Shown here: positions 35,544 to 47,687 of the stretch, one piece after another
Position numbering within the stretch: the first letter of the stretch is position 1
Layout of the letters: each line of letters starts with the position of its first letter
From: Xiphydria camelus
Lineage: Eukaryota; Arthropoda; Insecta; Hymenoptera; Xiphydriidae
Direction: 5' to 3'
DNA: 64,000 nucleotides
NCBI GenBank assembly: GCA_963678675.1
Contig: OY783192.1
Coordinates: forward strand, 8,571,736 to 8,635,735
The notes under the pieces: model-generated
What the model saw: only the letters and a program-made list of their open reading frames with translations
Database searches by the model: none
What the model was told of the DNA's origin: nothing
Made by a program: the position numbers and the translations under genes

Positions 35544-38500
35544 ATGTCTCTTTACGTCCTTTGGTTGGTTGCTCTGGTGGGATTACGTAGTACAATTGCC
35601 GATAAGAGAAACGTTTTGAAAATCGAAGCACCCCTCCTGGACAAGGGAGCCAATTCAGAACTAATTTACGATAATTACAATGAAAACATGTTACCGCTGC
35701 TTTCAAGAGATTTGACGCTTTTGTCACAAGCAGTCGACATGATTAACGATAACTCGTGTCGAGATCAATGCAAGTTAATGTTAAACGGATTACACAATCT
35801 CACAACATGGGCTGTAAGATGTAAGCAGAAATCATTTCATATATTTATTGTTGAATATAGTTTTAGGAAATAAGAAAAATCTTTGGAATATCGAACAAAA
35901 TGTAGAGGTTTAATTAAAATAGAATTAGTAAATTATTCCATTATATGGCCCGAAATTAGTAATTTTGAAATTTCTCGAGTTAATTGATTTTTTAAATAAA
36001 TTGATTTTTCAGAAAATAGATACATGTCAGTATCTTTACATCTCGCCGGTTGCGAACTAATAGAAAACTCATAATTTACACAAAATAATATGTAGTATAA
36101 AATGAAAAATAAAACTTTTAACAAAATTTGATTAAAAGTATTAGACATCAAGTCTTAAGGCAAGGCTATAACGAAACTTAAAATTCAGACATTCAATGCC
36201 AACCATTAAAAGGTTGTTTATCTGTTCGGTAATCCGTAACGTGTTTACTATACTCGCGTCCGCATTTTGGATGACATCAGCGTCTCGTGTACTTCTGATC
36301 TCTAAACCAGATATAGTTTCATATAACTATAGCATGAAAAACAAAGAAAATATATATCCGGTTCGAACATGCGGTATAATCATCTTAATATATTGAATTC
36401 ATTGTTCTTTTTTAGTTTACGACGCATCGGGGAAATTTCCTGAAGGTGTATTAGGAGGATCTGTATACCAATTAGGAAATTTCGACGAATGCTTGGATAT
36501 CGGAGGATACGATGACGCACCGCAAGGAATTAAAGGACAATATTGCCTCGGTGAAGTTGGTATCAACGTACCGGAAATTTACCTGAATAGGGACAATACC
36601 ATCTGGGAAAAGTTCAGAGTTAGTCTCGCTTCATCTGAGTGTCCCTTAAACCTTCCATTTCTTTGAAGGATTTTCATCGCTACTAGAGCTATCCACGTAT
36701 CATATAAGTGTATATTTTTCCGCAGGATGCCGAAGAGAGGTATCAAGAATCCATCACAAAGTTGCACTGGGGTATTTGTGTACCGGCGACGTGCTCCTCT
36801 CAGGATGTCGAAGATGTTATAAGACGCGTCCTCGCAGTAGCCTTCGCTGGATCGCGTTTAAAGCTGACACCGAGGATACCGGAAAGTTCGTGTTACAAAA
36901 GGGAACCCTTGACTGCCGATTCCTTGGACATTGCTTACGCGTAAGTTTCGTAATGAATAGTCATCTCGGCAGATTCGCTTTCTCGAAAAGTAGAAGAGGC
37001 GATCGCTGACCTCTTTCGTAACAGTTGTTCCAACTTTCGTTTAGATGCGTGATATTATCAGTGATATCCGCCATAGCCGCGGGAACGATCTTCCACGTGA
37101 TGTACTTACGAAACAAGGAAGAGATGCCGAATCGTCCCTTTCCACAGATCTTACTGGCTTTCTCGGTGATCTCCAACTTCAAAAAACTCTGTGGCCCGGC
37201 GCACGATAATGGATTAAATTTGGAGTGCATATCCGGCATAAAGGTCGTGGCCATGTTCATGATCGTTGCTGGGCACGTTCTCATATTCGTTGTGAGCGGA
37301 CCGGTTTTGAACAAAAACTTTTGGGAAGAGGTAAACATCTAAACGAAGAACCTAGCGGTGGAACTCGATTGCGTGACAAGAAATTAACAACTGGAAGTGA
37401 TTCGGCTACGATTTTAACAATAATCGCTAAATGTAACTTCTTGAAACTATCCGATCCAAAGTTTATTCAACTATATAATTTATATTTACAGAGAACATAC
37501 TGTGACTCGACTCTTTTAATACGAGTCGTAAGAAAATATTATCGAAATTTAAATAGAAAATCTTAGAGCAATTGATTCGACTTGATCAAAATGGAATTAT
37601 GGAGATAAACAGAAGTCATAAAACGCTTACTTCTTGAGACCTTCTAAATCTTCCAAGCTTAATAAAATCGAAAGCGAATACTTCCCGCTACTATCTTATG
37701 ACGTTGTTCAACTCGTTAATGATATAACGGTTCTCTCATAATATTTTTAGGCAATAACTAAGGTTGAAAATGCAGTCTTTCTGAATAATCCTCTTCTCGT
37801 CGACACGTTCCTACTGCTCAGCGGATTTCTAATGTCTCGTCTACTTCTACGAGAGCTCGATAAACGACGGTCGGTCAATTTTCTGCTGCTATACGTATTC
37901 CGTTATATAAGGTAAGAAATTTCAGTAGACGAATAAACAAGTAACTGTACTCACGAGACTAATTTACAGGATAAATTTCTTACCTTGTCCATTCTTTTCA
38001 GATTAACACCGGTGTACATGGTAATGGTCGGTTTGTACATGACATGGTTGCCAAAGCTGGACTCGGGTCCACTCTGGTCCCGCATGAACGTTGAAAAGGA
38101 CAGATGCCTCTCATCCTGGTGGATGAATATTCTCTATATTAACAATTACGTCAATACCGACCAACTCGTAAGTCATGCAAAACAAACGAACGCAACCGGT
38201 TTACCGAACACCTCCCACTGACGATTCGTCCATATATTGCTAAACGTTTCAGTGTATGTTCCAATCCTGGTACTTATCGGTGGACACGCAATTGTTTATT
38301 TTGGCCCCGGCGGTGGTGTATCCACTTTGGAAATGGCGCAGACCGGGCGAATTTCTCTTAGCGGGAGCAACGACCCTCTCGATGTTGGTGCCGTTTACAG
38401 TCACCCTTCTCAATAGTCTGGACCCTACCTTAATGATATACACAGCGTAAGGCTTTATATTTTGTTCCACAATATCGATGGTCGTTCAACTCAACTTGAG

Positions 38501-39581
38501 CTTTCCTTGATTTTCACAGAGAAGTGAAAGATATTTCTACCAATGAGTATTTCAAAAGTAGCTACATTAAAACTCACATGAGGGCTAGTGCTTACTGCTT
38601 CGGAGTGATATACGGATATATCGTATATCGGATGCAAATATCTGAATACCGTCTTTCAAAGGTTATCGTCGTCGATTTCTTACCCCTTTCGATCGAACTG
38701 TTTAACGTATAAATTTAGAGCTTTACTTTAATTTTATTTACAGAATGTAGTTAGATTGAGCTGGCTAATTGGAAGCATTTCATTGATCGCGTCCATGTAC
38801 TCCATTGGCGTTTTTTACGGGCCAAGAAAAAATTTCACTGCCATCGAAGCTGCTGTCTACTCGTCCATGCATAGGGCACTTTGGAGTATCGGCACTGGTT
38901 GGGTTCTCGTAGCCTGCATCACCGATAACGCGGGTTTGTTCTTTTCTCTAAACAAATTGAACTTTGATCATGGTCCAAATTTTAAAAAGATTGCTTCCAT
39001 TGAACTTATTATAAGTAATTGAACTGACAAAGTTAAGAAGGAATTATTTAGTCAATGTGCATTTGACATTCTAGGTCCGGTTAAAACTATTCTTAAATGG
39101 CGACCCCTTGTTCCACTGAGTCGCCTCACATACACTGCCTATTTGGTGAATGGACTGGTAGAATTACACAGCACATCCACCGTCAGATCACCGGAATACC
39201 TCAACAATTTTAGTCTGGTCTGTAATACAGCACTTGCTCCATTGACATAAAATAATGAAAGTAGGTATATGTATTCGTGCCTCTTCAAAAGTACCCCATT
39301 TTAATCAAAAAAATCTCTTACAGTTTAGCAAAGTTTTGTCACACTTGATGCTGACTTTCTTCGGTGCTCTCATGCTATCCATGATGTTCGAATCGCCAAT
39401 TCTGGCCCTGGAGGGAACCTTCCTGAGAGCTGGTGAGTTATGAGCAATACTAATAACAGAATAATTTGTTGCAAGCAATGACGAATAATTAGTAATCGAA
39501 ATTCTTCTTTCAGTGAGAAAAACAGATCCTGCCGAAGAGAAGAAAGTCCAAGGACAGGAAACGAATACCACGGAAGCATGA
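35544..39581 (+). CDS. NRF-6-like membrane acyltransferase (NRF-C), 717 aa
   Basis: Twelve exons give 2,154 nt in frame: 35544-35820, 36416-36618, 36726-36940, 37045-37330, 37751-37911, 38002-38167, 38253-38446, 38520-38661, 38744-38933, 39075-39217, 39324-39432, 39514-39581. The start is the Met before M-S-L-Y-V-L-W-L-V-A-L-V, a signal peptide; upstream in-frame Mets lie before a likely UTR acceptor. NRF motifs: N-L-T-T-W-A-V-R, F-D-E-C-L, W-G-I-C-V-P-A-T-C. Acyltransferase motifs: I-V-A-G-H (His about 309), V-D-T-F-L-L-L-S-G-F-L, Q-S-W-Y-L-S-V-D-T-Q-L-F, F-E-S-P-I-L-A-L-E. The usual Gly-x-Arg reads S-G-I-K, Lys at about 298 in place of Arg. It is the only plus-strand member. It has an extra small last exon encoding a hydrophilic tail. 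Confidence 0.93.
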
Positions 39582-39597
39582 ACGCCAAATTTTGTCG

Positions 39598-39603
39598 AAT
39601 AAA
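39598..39603 (+). terminator. Poly(A) signal of NRF-C
   Basis: AATAAA 17 bases after the stop codon of NRF-C; a second AATAAA follows near 39,622. The convergent NRF-D signal lies about 66 bases further on, so the two 3' ends nearly touch. Confidence 0.65.
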
Positions 39604-39668
39604 ATGTTTTGTTGATACAAAAATAAATAATTTCACATAACAGCAGATGGCTACTCTTTCTTCAACAA

Positions 39669-39674
39669 TTTATT
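39669..39674 (-). terminator. Poly(A) signal of NRF-D
   Basis: AATAAA on the minus strand about 215 bases after the NRF-D stop codon (39,888). NRF-C and NRF-D are convergent and separated by about 300 bases between stop codons. Confidence 0.5.
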
Positions 39675-39887
39675 GATAACTTACAATAATCGGCGGACAC
39701 GTCACCATCGGTTCCTTAAATACTGTGTTTCTTCCAGGAAAAATCACCCGCTGGTCGAAACATAACTCTCAGTGCCCTTCACGAGCTGACCAATTACTTT
39801 CTCACTCTCTTTCCCTGTCAGCCGCGCTCCCAACTGACGTAAAATTCATTCAGTTACTCGCTTTTTTCTTATGCCAAACCTTCCTCC

Positions 39888-42800
39888 TCAAGTTTCTTCC
39901 TGTTCCCAATTCCAATTCGTCTCCTCGGATCGCCTCAACACCCTCTTGTTATGTACGTGTCGTTCATCTTCACCCGGTGATCTGAATTGAGAATGCAATT
40001 CCTCCTCAGTATCCGATTTTGGACTTTGCCTATCTCTTTCTTCATTGCCGACCTTATCACTCTGCCATATCGAAGTGGACTCGGTTTCATCGCCACCCAA
40101 GTAGCCAAGGTCCTCGGATTGTCCACCAGCTGGTCCACACTTGTTCTTGTCCTTCTCTTCAAAGGAATCACCACGGAATGACGGCAATGAAGACTCCCTC
40201 TTATTTCCGGACCCATTTCCCCCTCCGCCTCCTAAGTACGCCTGTTTATTATCTCTTCCCTGCAGAAACCCAGTAGGACCCTCTTCTTCTGAACGCGACT
40301 TTTGCATTTGCCACGCCTTCTTGAAGGGATGCTCCTGCTCTTGCTCCACCAGCTTTGGACGCTCCGGTAGGAGGTACTCCGGATCCTCCTCACTTGCCTG
40401 GCTCTTAATAATAGATTCTCGCTTAAACAGACCAGTCGAACTCGATCGGGAACCGTGATCCGGTCTGTTCTCCTCCACTAAATTCCAACCAGAGTCCTCC
40501 TCCATGTCCGCTTCTTCCTGCGACAACTTGCTCAGATTCTGACGAGATCTGTGCTTATTGAGTACAAAATCATAACCGGAAAGTTCCTCATATTCGTCCT
40601 CCTCTTCGTCGACGGAAGTGGGTTGGCTACCGCTTGTATAGGACCGTCCTCTGGAAGGATCCCAACTGCTGTCCTCTTCGCTCTGCGTTTCCTCGCGATC
40701 TCTCAAAGGTGGCGCAGACTCGCGATAAGCCTTCCGCCTGCTGGAGTAACTAATATTGCTTTCCTCCTCTTCAGGTTCACTTGGATCCTGCGAGGAGCTC
40801 ATACCTGTCTCTCTCGATAATTTGCTAGTGGCCCAACGATTCACGGTATCAATCTCCTCGGGAGGGCCTTTTAATAAAGCGATTTTGCCCTCCGCTGAGG
40901 ATCTCCTTTTCAGGGGAGTCCAGTCCTCTTCTTCCTCCTCGCTACCCCGCGACACAAGCTTCTGCCTCCGCAGTCGCAACTCTTGCTCCCAATTCTCCTC
41001 GTCGTTCACTCTTGGCTCTTCGACAGATTGCTGTTGGTGCTGCACTATTTGCTGCGACCCTTTAAACTTTGTTTTCCGCCCCAGTAGAAGTTCTTCTTCG
41101 GTTTCAGAGGTTTGCAAAATCCTATTCGCGTTCGACTGTCCCGAAGAAATCGACGCTTTCGTCGGTCTCGACGGTGGCTCAAACTCCTCGTCGCTCCTCA
41201 TCGCGGATGGCCTTTTATTATCTTTGCTCCTGGAAGCCGAGCGTTCCCGCCGAACAAATTCCCAAGAAGGACTCTCCTCCTGATCTTTCGTAACAGTCCT
41301 TCCCTTGGACTCGGACCTTTCCCTTTGATAGAACTTCTTAGAAGGCAGTCTCTCGGGTTCTTTAATAGGAGCCCTGTTTCCTTCGCCGGCTCGCGAGGTA
41401 GATCTTTCCCTCTTCAAGATCTCCCAAGACGGGTCATCGCTTTCTCTCGCCACGATTGGCCTTCTACTTTCGTGCGAATGAGACTGAGCGCGTCTCTCTC
41501 GCCGGAATTGCTCCTCCTTCACTGGCTGCTGCTGTTGCCGCAGCAGAGACCTCTGGCTACTTCTACTCCTTCTGCCCCTTTCCAAACCGTCGTCTTCATC
41601 GTCGACGTAAGGAACCCTGCTCGGCGCTTTTATCCAGTCCCACGTAGGAATATCCTCCTTGCCTTCTACTTCATGGTTCTGTCTCATAAAGGATCTCCTC
41701 CTAACTTGTTGTTCTCTGTTCAATTTAATGACTTCGAGAAATTCCTCATTCTCATTTATCAATTTCTCCCCCTCTCTCGGATTGCCATCGATAATATCCT
41801 TTTGCCAATCCCATCCTGTTGATTCCACCTCATCGTCAGCGAATATCTTCGACGTCTCGCCCTCTTTCTTTTGGGGCTGTTCTTGTTCTCCCGTTTCTTT
41901 ATCCGCTTCATTCTCGCCGGGAACATCGATAGTTAAACCGTCTGTGCTCTCCATTATTACATTCTTCAGTTCTTGCATGGGAATATCAAATGATAGCGTC
42001 AGAACAATGGACACGATAATAACCGTCGCCGCTTCGAATATGTCGATCTGAAAAATAAGTTTGCTCGCTCTAATTACACCAATTCGACGAGTCGTCCAAT
42101 TTCATGATAGTTCATGCAATCAAAAAGTCTCACCATTCTATGTGCTTGGAATTCCGTTGAATATCTCGTGGTCCCAACGTTGTAGAAAAATACCGCGAAC
42201 TGCGTCAAGTAAACGGCATATGAGATCTTGCTAAATACGATCAGCAAACGACAAGAAAGTATCCTATTGATAATACCTGTAAGGCATAGAAAAATGAGTC
42301 TTATTTTATATTTGATTTCGAAGGATTGGTAATTTCGAAAAGACAGTACCTCCGTTCTCGGTGAAACTGGCGAATATTACCCAGCATAACATCAAAGCCC
42401 AAGATACAGGGCAGATCACCGCAAAATGTGTTGCTTCTTCGACATCGTAAATATAATCCCTTCTAGCAGTTCGCCACGGTGAGAATAACGACCAGCCTCC
42501 CAAGGTCGTCGCGATTAACCATCCCAAGATTACGAACGCCTGGGACAATGAAATGCGTTATGCCGTCACTTAACATAAGTCAAACTATTAAAAAAAATAC
42601 TTGCTGTAGAAATTAACATTACCTTGTGAATTCTGACGTTCTTTCCGGTATAGCGCAACAGAACGCCAAGGCCTACACCAAAAATATAAGGAGTAGCTCT
42701 GTGCAATGGCTGTGCATAGGTCAAGTTAGCTGTTTTATAGAGATGCTTTGACCTAAAATCAAATAAGGTATCAATTGCGATTAAACAATCGTTATAGACT

Positions 42801-45800
42801 CCCATTGAACGAAGTCCAAAGGGCAACTAATCTCTCAATGGAAAAAACACTCACGTCATACCGTGGAAGATGACGAGGGACAATGAATTGTTCGTCGTAA
42901 CCAGATATCGAACCGTCGCAGATGCTTGCAGCAAAAAAAATACCAGTAAAATTCCGATAATAGGTTTGCAATAAAGGAAGAATACCAATACGGGTGCTAT
43001 AAGTGACAATTGCATATCGAGTGCCAATTGATGAGTATGAGTGGCACACTGAAATATGAAAAGTATATTACGATACTATAAGATCACTTGCTTTTTTCGT
43101 AATCCATCAAAATGTATTTTCCTTACCATTTCCTCGAAGGGAAAAAAATTTTGTATGTAGAGCAAATTTGTCCAAGCATTCTGTTTACAGAGATTTGCGT
43201 TATTCGTAACAACGCTATTCCATTGCGGTCCAGAACCCACGTGTTCCATTACAAAAGCATACCAAAACACCAGTGCTAACAAAGCGGGAGTGAGTCTAGA
43301 AACAGTGAAGGAAATATAAGGCGAATTTTAATTAAATACAAATTCGAACGTCTCCCCCTCCGATTTAATATTTATTGCTTTTTCTTTCTCGCTCTTTCTT
43401 ACCTAACGAAACGAGCGATGGAACGACAGAACCAACGAATCTCACCGCGGATCATCAGATCCTTCGCCATATTATAAGCAGTCAGGACTCCACTAAGAAG
43501 TAAGAAGGAATCTGTGTAAACCAATGACACTCTCAGGACTGTACTGAGCGGATTGTTTGCAACCTATTTTGAAGAGAATTACACGATGTTGATTGGCATT
43601 CAAACTGGTCGACGATAACGTTGCGATAGCGAAGTTACTTTGTACCTCAGTCAACGAAATCCTATTGGAAAACGGAATCCTAGAGACTGGGATCAGTTTA
43701 TGGGCTACGTAAAGTGCTATCGTGGCCAAAGATCTGATCCCGTGGATGCACTTGATATCGTTGGAGCCGCTTTCATCTTGCAAGAGTATTTTCATGGTCC
43801 TTCGGAGTGAGAAGGACATGATTATTCTTTCGGAGTATGTACCTGAAATGAGAAATAATTTGCTCGTTTCGCTAATCCTACAGCAACTTAATGATTTCAT
43901 CGCACTCACCTTTTCCCTCCGAAATTACGCAAAAGTCTCGCAAAGTGGAGACGAGAACCAGGCAGACGACAACAACGTAGAAATACCTGCAATATATCAA
44001 CACACAATAGTTGTGATTCAACAAAAAGAACGAAATTAATATAGCCCCAGACCAAGGCTATAAATCGCACTGCCGTCCACCAGCTGAGCGAGGGCAGTGC
44101 CCCTCTTATGAGCTTTCATGATCTATTTTCGTCTCTACTGGAACATGCACGAGACTGTGCCAACCGTCGTTTTTCTAACGTATTCTTCCGTTCTCCCTCA
44201 TACGTAATAAATATCTTAAGTAAAAATTTTAAAAAGGAGAGAGAAATAGAAACCACTTTGATGATGAAGGAAACTTACAGCACGCCGATTGTTTCCTTTG
44301 AGAAGCTTTGAAATTTCTGCCTCGTCTGGCACAGTTCGGGATCTACGCCCACGGTAAACCTCAGTCCTGCTGATACATTGTAAGGACTCAGAGCATTCTC
44401 TATCACTGCCCGAGCATCTTCCGCGGAACAGGCTGCGGGTAAGCACAGTGCCCAATTCACAGTAGTGAACCTCGGGATGAAGTGGGTCGACTTTAAAAAA
44501 AAATCAAGACGATAGTGATCTGTATATGTACGAATATTAGCACCAAACATCACACGTTCTAAGTTACTATTTTCCAATCTATCCGATTTTTAAATTTATG
44601 GAAATAAGGTAACTGTCCCAATAGCCGGACGACTAAGCCCAGTACCCAGCCATAAAAATTCATATTGCAAATTTTATTCAGGATTCTTAATAATGAAACT
44701 TCCTATACAGACTGTCCCTTTCAATACACGCCAGCGTGGCGGGTTGCATATCGGTTATCCGCCTTGCGCCAGACACAGGCGCCACAGGCGCATGGCCCCT
44801 GCAGCAGATCGGAGGCGTCAACCGATATGCAACCCGCCACGCTGGCGTGTATAGCGGGGGACAGTTTGTATACATCATTCATTTACTGAAGATTTTTTTC
44901 AACTAGTCATTTCTTTTCATCCCATTCGATAATTTGAATTATACTCAAATACGTCCGGCTACTAGGATGTGTCCTACTATTAGGACAATTACTTTACGTA
45001 TATCTCGCTGGATTGCCTTTGATAGAAATTGATATATAAAGAGAAGAAAAAGGAAGAAGGAAGAAGGAAAAGATTTTCCTCTTTCTCTACAAGCGAAAAT
45101 GTGAAAGCGATTACATTATTGCACAATGTATCTATTATTTAATTATTCGTGTACAACGATGAACGATTATTATATACAGGTGTACATTCAATATGGACAT
45201 AAAACTCATACTAATGTCCATATATTTGAAGACCTCGGCTGTAAAACCTGTTAACTGGTATGGAACCCCATGCTAGTTAACAGGTTTTACAGCCGAGAGG
45301 TCTTCATTTGATGTATCGACCTACTCTTTTTACGATCTATGTATTTCGTGGTAACGGTTCTACGAGGCATTTCTCATCATTCTCTTTATGTCGTACTTAC
45401 GTCGCGCATATTTCCTCGTATGAAACCTCGACTCTGTATCAGGTTCACCGGAACTTTCATATCTTGGCGCGTTGCGTGCAGATCTATGGTAGCCAGACAG
45501 TATTTCCCCTGGACTTTTACCGTCATCTCATCAACTTTCACTCGAGACGTTATGCCGAGACACTGATCGAAGTCACCTAACTGGTTCACGTTTCCGCGCA
45601 GCATACCAGAAGGGATTTTCGCACTTGCATCCAGCACTAAAACGGAAGGAACACAGTGAGGCACGTGTGAAATAAGCGATAAAAGTAAATGAACTTATAA
45701 AAATGATTGACCTTCGCAGCTGAGCCGAAGAGAAATGATCATGGAAAATACTTACTCTGAAGAGCCCACAATTTATAACCACGCAATTGTCGCAGAAAAA

Positions 45801-47687
45801 TCTTTCCCTGTTGCTGACACGCGGGGTCCTCAATGGCCGTAAAATTTGGTACGAAAGTTGGCACATGGAGAATCAAGTCATTTAGCTCGGTTAAAGTGAT
45901 AGACGCTTCTGTTCGTTTAGGTTTCAACTTTGGCTTCGTGTCTTTTTCTGAAAAGACCATTTTCGTTCAAGAGTAATTGTCATGTAGGGGGGACCGTGAT
46001 AATAAATTATTTTCATTATATACTCACTCACGAGTGATTTAGGCTCACTCTCTTTCGAACTTGATTTTGATTTCTCGGATTGTTTCGGTTGCTCTTTCTG
46101 CTTAGTCTGTGGTTTCACCGCATCCTTCTTCGGCGATTCAATTTTCGTTTTCTGCGTCTCCTTCCTCGGAGTTAATGATATTGGCGTCTCCTGCGGCTTC
46201 GATTTATCTTGGGACTTTAGCTTATCTTCCGGCTTTGATTTTTCCTGTAGCTCCAATTTCTCCTGAATCTTTGGCTTCTCCTCCGGTTTGGTTGGTGGCT
46301 TTATTTGAGACGATTCGATAAACGATTTCATTACTCCCTCTCGCTTCGAATCATCCACGAATTCAGACGACCTCTTTGTATCGATCTGCTTTGCATCTAC
46401 TTGGACAGATTTGGAAAAAAATATTTCCATAGATTTGGTTTTATCGGCTAATCTAACTTTTTCTAATTTGCGAGGGGGTGGAGTGGAAGATATTTCTGAA
46501 CTGGTCTTCGCTTTCTCCTTATCACTTTCATTTTCTTTACCAATTTCTTTAGAAGTTTCAAAACCTTTTTCGGTCCTTGAGATCGTTGTAATTGGCTCAT
46601 CCTTTTGTTGCCTGGAAGCTACTATTTCTGCAGCGTTCTCTTTCGAAATTTTTCTAGATGGCGAAATCATCGGTACTAATTTTTTATCATTCGGAATGTT
46701 CCTTTTATGTGTTTCCGCATCTGAGATTTTCTTTCTCACAATATCTTTCCACGATACTTCGTTTTTGTCACTATCGTCATTATCATCTCCATCTTCATCT
46801 TCGTCATCGTCGTCATCTTCAGTCTCATCAGTTTCTTTATTTTTCTCACCTCGACCCTTCTTAGAGTTTTTTTTAAATTCATCTTGGTTGGATTCTTCAT
46901 CAAGTACCTCATCATCATGGTCTTTACTATCAGCTTCACTGTCATTCGGTTCTACCTCATCGTCTTCGTCGTCGTCGTCATCGCCGTCGTCGTCGTCATC
47001 GTCGTCATCGTCGTCATCATCGTCGTCGTCGTCGCCGCCGTCGTTATCGTCGTCACCGTCGTCATCGCAGTCGTCATTTTCATCGTCGTCATCGTCGTCG
47101 TTGTCATCATCAGCGACATCATCGTCGTCGTCACTATCATCTTGCTCCTCATCACTCCCCTCCACTTCGTCCATAACCACTGCCTCATCCTCACTCTCGT
47201 TCTCCCCCTCCTTCACTTCATCGTCCGCCTCCGATTCAATTTGCATCACCTTCGTTCTAATCCCCGCTTTATTCGCGCTCCCCCTATCGTAACCACTTCT
47301 CGCGTGCAGTTTCACTTGCTCCAAAATTTTCACCCTTGAAACCTCCACTCTTGGTCTCTTCGTCCTACTTCCCAACGTTTCTTCCTCGTCCTCGTCTTCG
47401 CCATCCTCCACGCTACTGACTTCGGCATCAACCGGTGGTTGATTTTTCACGCCCCGCAATGTCGCACTCACACTCTCATACTTCCTACGCGGATGATCGC
47501 CAAGAAATGCCGCCGACACCGGAGTTCTATCCGAACACTTGCCGAAGAAGGTACCGCCGCAAGCGGGTTTTATCTGTTCCGAAGAGGCCAACCCTCCATC
47601 TTTGTTTATTCTGAACGCGTATCCAGTGTACAATAACAGAACCAGAATGAAAATCCCGACGCACGTCCCCAAAGGGGGCACAGCCAT
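39888..47687 (-). CDS. Giant NRF-6-like acyltransferase with acidic N-terminal and charged C-terminal extensions (NRF-D), 1,906 aa
   Basis: Thirteen exons, 5,721 nt in frame: 47687-46028, 45947-45756, 45636-45401, 44490-44279, 43986-43910, 43842-43646, 43563-43403, 43295-43127, 43048-42855, 42752-42623, 42539-42350, 42276-42134, 42047-39888. Residues 1-~25 are a hydrophobic leader (V-G-I-F-I-L-V-L-L-L-Y). To about 553 the chain is low-complexity with a long Asp/Glu run, then Lys/Pro/Ser-rich. The NRF domain has Y-K-L-W-A-L-Q, F-D-Q-C-L and W-A-L-C-L-P-A-A-C. The acyltransferase core keeps H-G-I-R-S-L-A and V-A-H but has T-D-S-F-L-L-L-S-G for V-D-T-F and lacks Q-S-W-Y before L-D-M-Q-L. The last exon starts with the final membrane helix and continues ~690 residues of Glu/Arg/Ser tail with repeated acidic-Trp motifs. 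The phase-1 join at 46,028 (second of two GTGAGT donors) is required for the frame. Confidence 0.88.
44704..44872. mobile_element. Small TIR element in an NRF-D intron
   Basis: TATACAGACTGTCCC at 44,704 is mirrored by GGGACAGTTTGTATA ending at 44,872. The inner arms share CGCCAGCGTGGCGGGTTGCA and its complement. It is 169 bases with TA ends. It sits in intron 3 of NRF-D and its high GC contrasts with the intron. Confidence 0.85.
45228..45305. repeat. Hairpin in an NRF-D intron
   Basis: GAAGACCTCGGCTGTAAAAC at 45,228 is mirrored at 45,286-45,305 with one extra base. The arms also share CTGTTAAC, and the loop is about 20 bases. It lies in the same intron as the 169-base TIR element, about 350 bases away. 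Confidence 0.9.

Noticed and set aside
36961..37338. 125-residue minus-strand frame
   Set aside because: Antisense shadow of NRF-C exon 4, which has splice sites and conserved motifs on the plus strand.
39888..42014. 708-residue frame as an independent gene
   Set aside because: It lacks its own ATG (begins at GTG), and the frame extends upstream to a good splice acceptor at 42,047 that joins the NRF-D membrane exons in phase.
46411..47292. 293-residue plus-strand open frame rich in serine
   Set aside because: It is the antisense of the Asp/Glu-coding first exon of NRF-D (GAC/GAT read backwards gives Ser-type codons).
45924..47687. 587-residue acidic frame as an independent gene
   Set aside because: The frame past 46,028 is intronic. 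Splicing at GTGAGT to 45,947 continues into the NRF domain in phase, so it is exon 1 of NRF-D.
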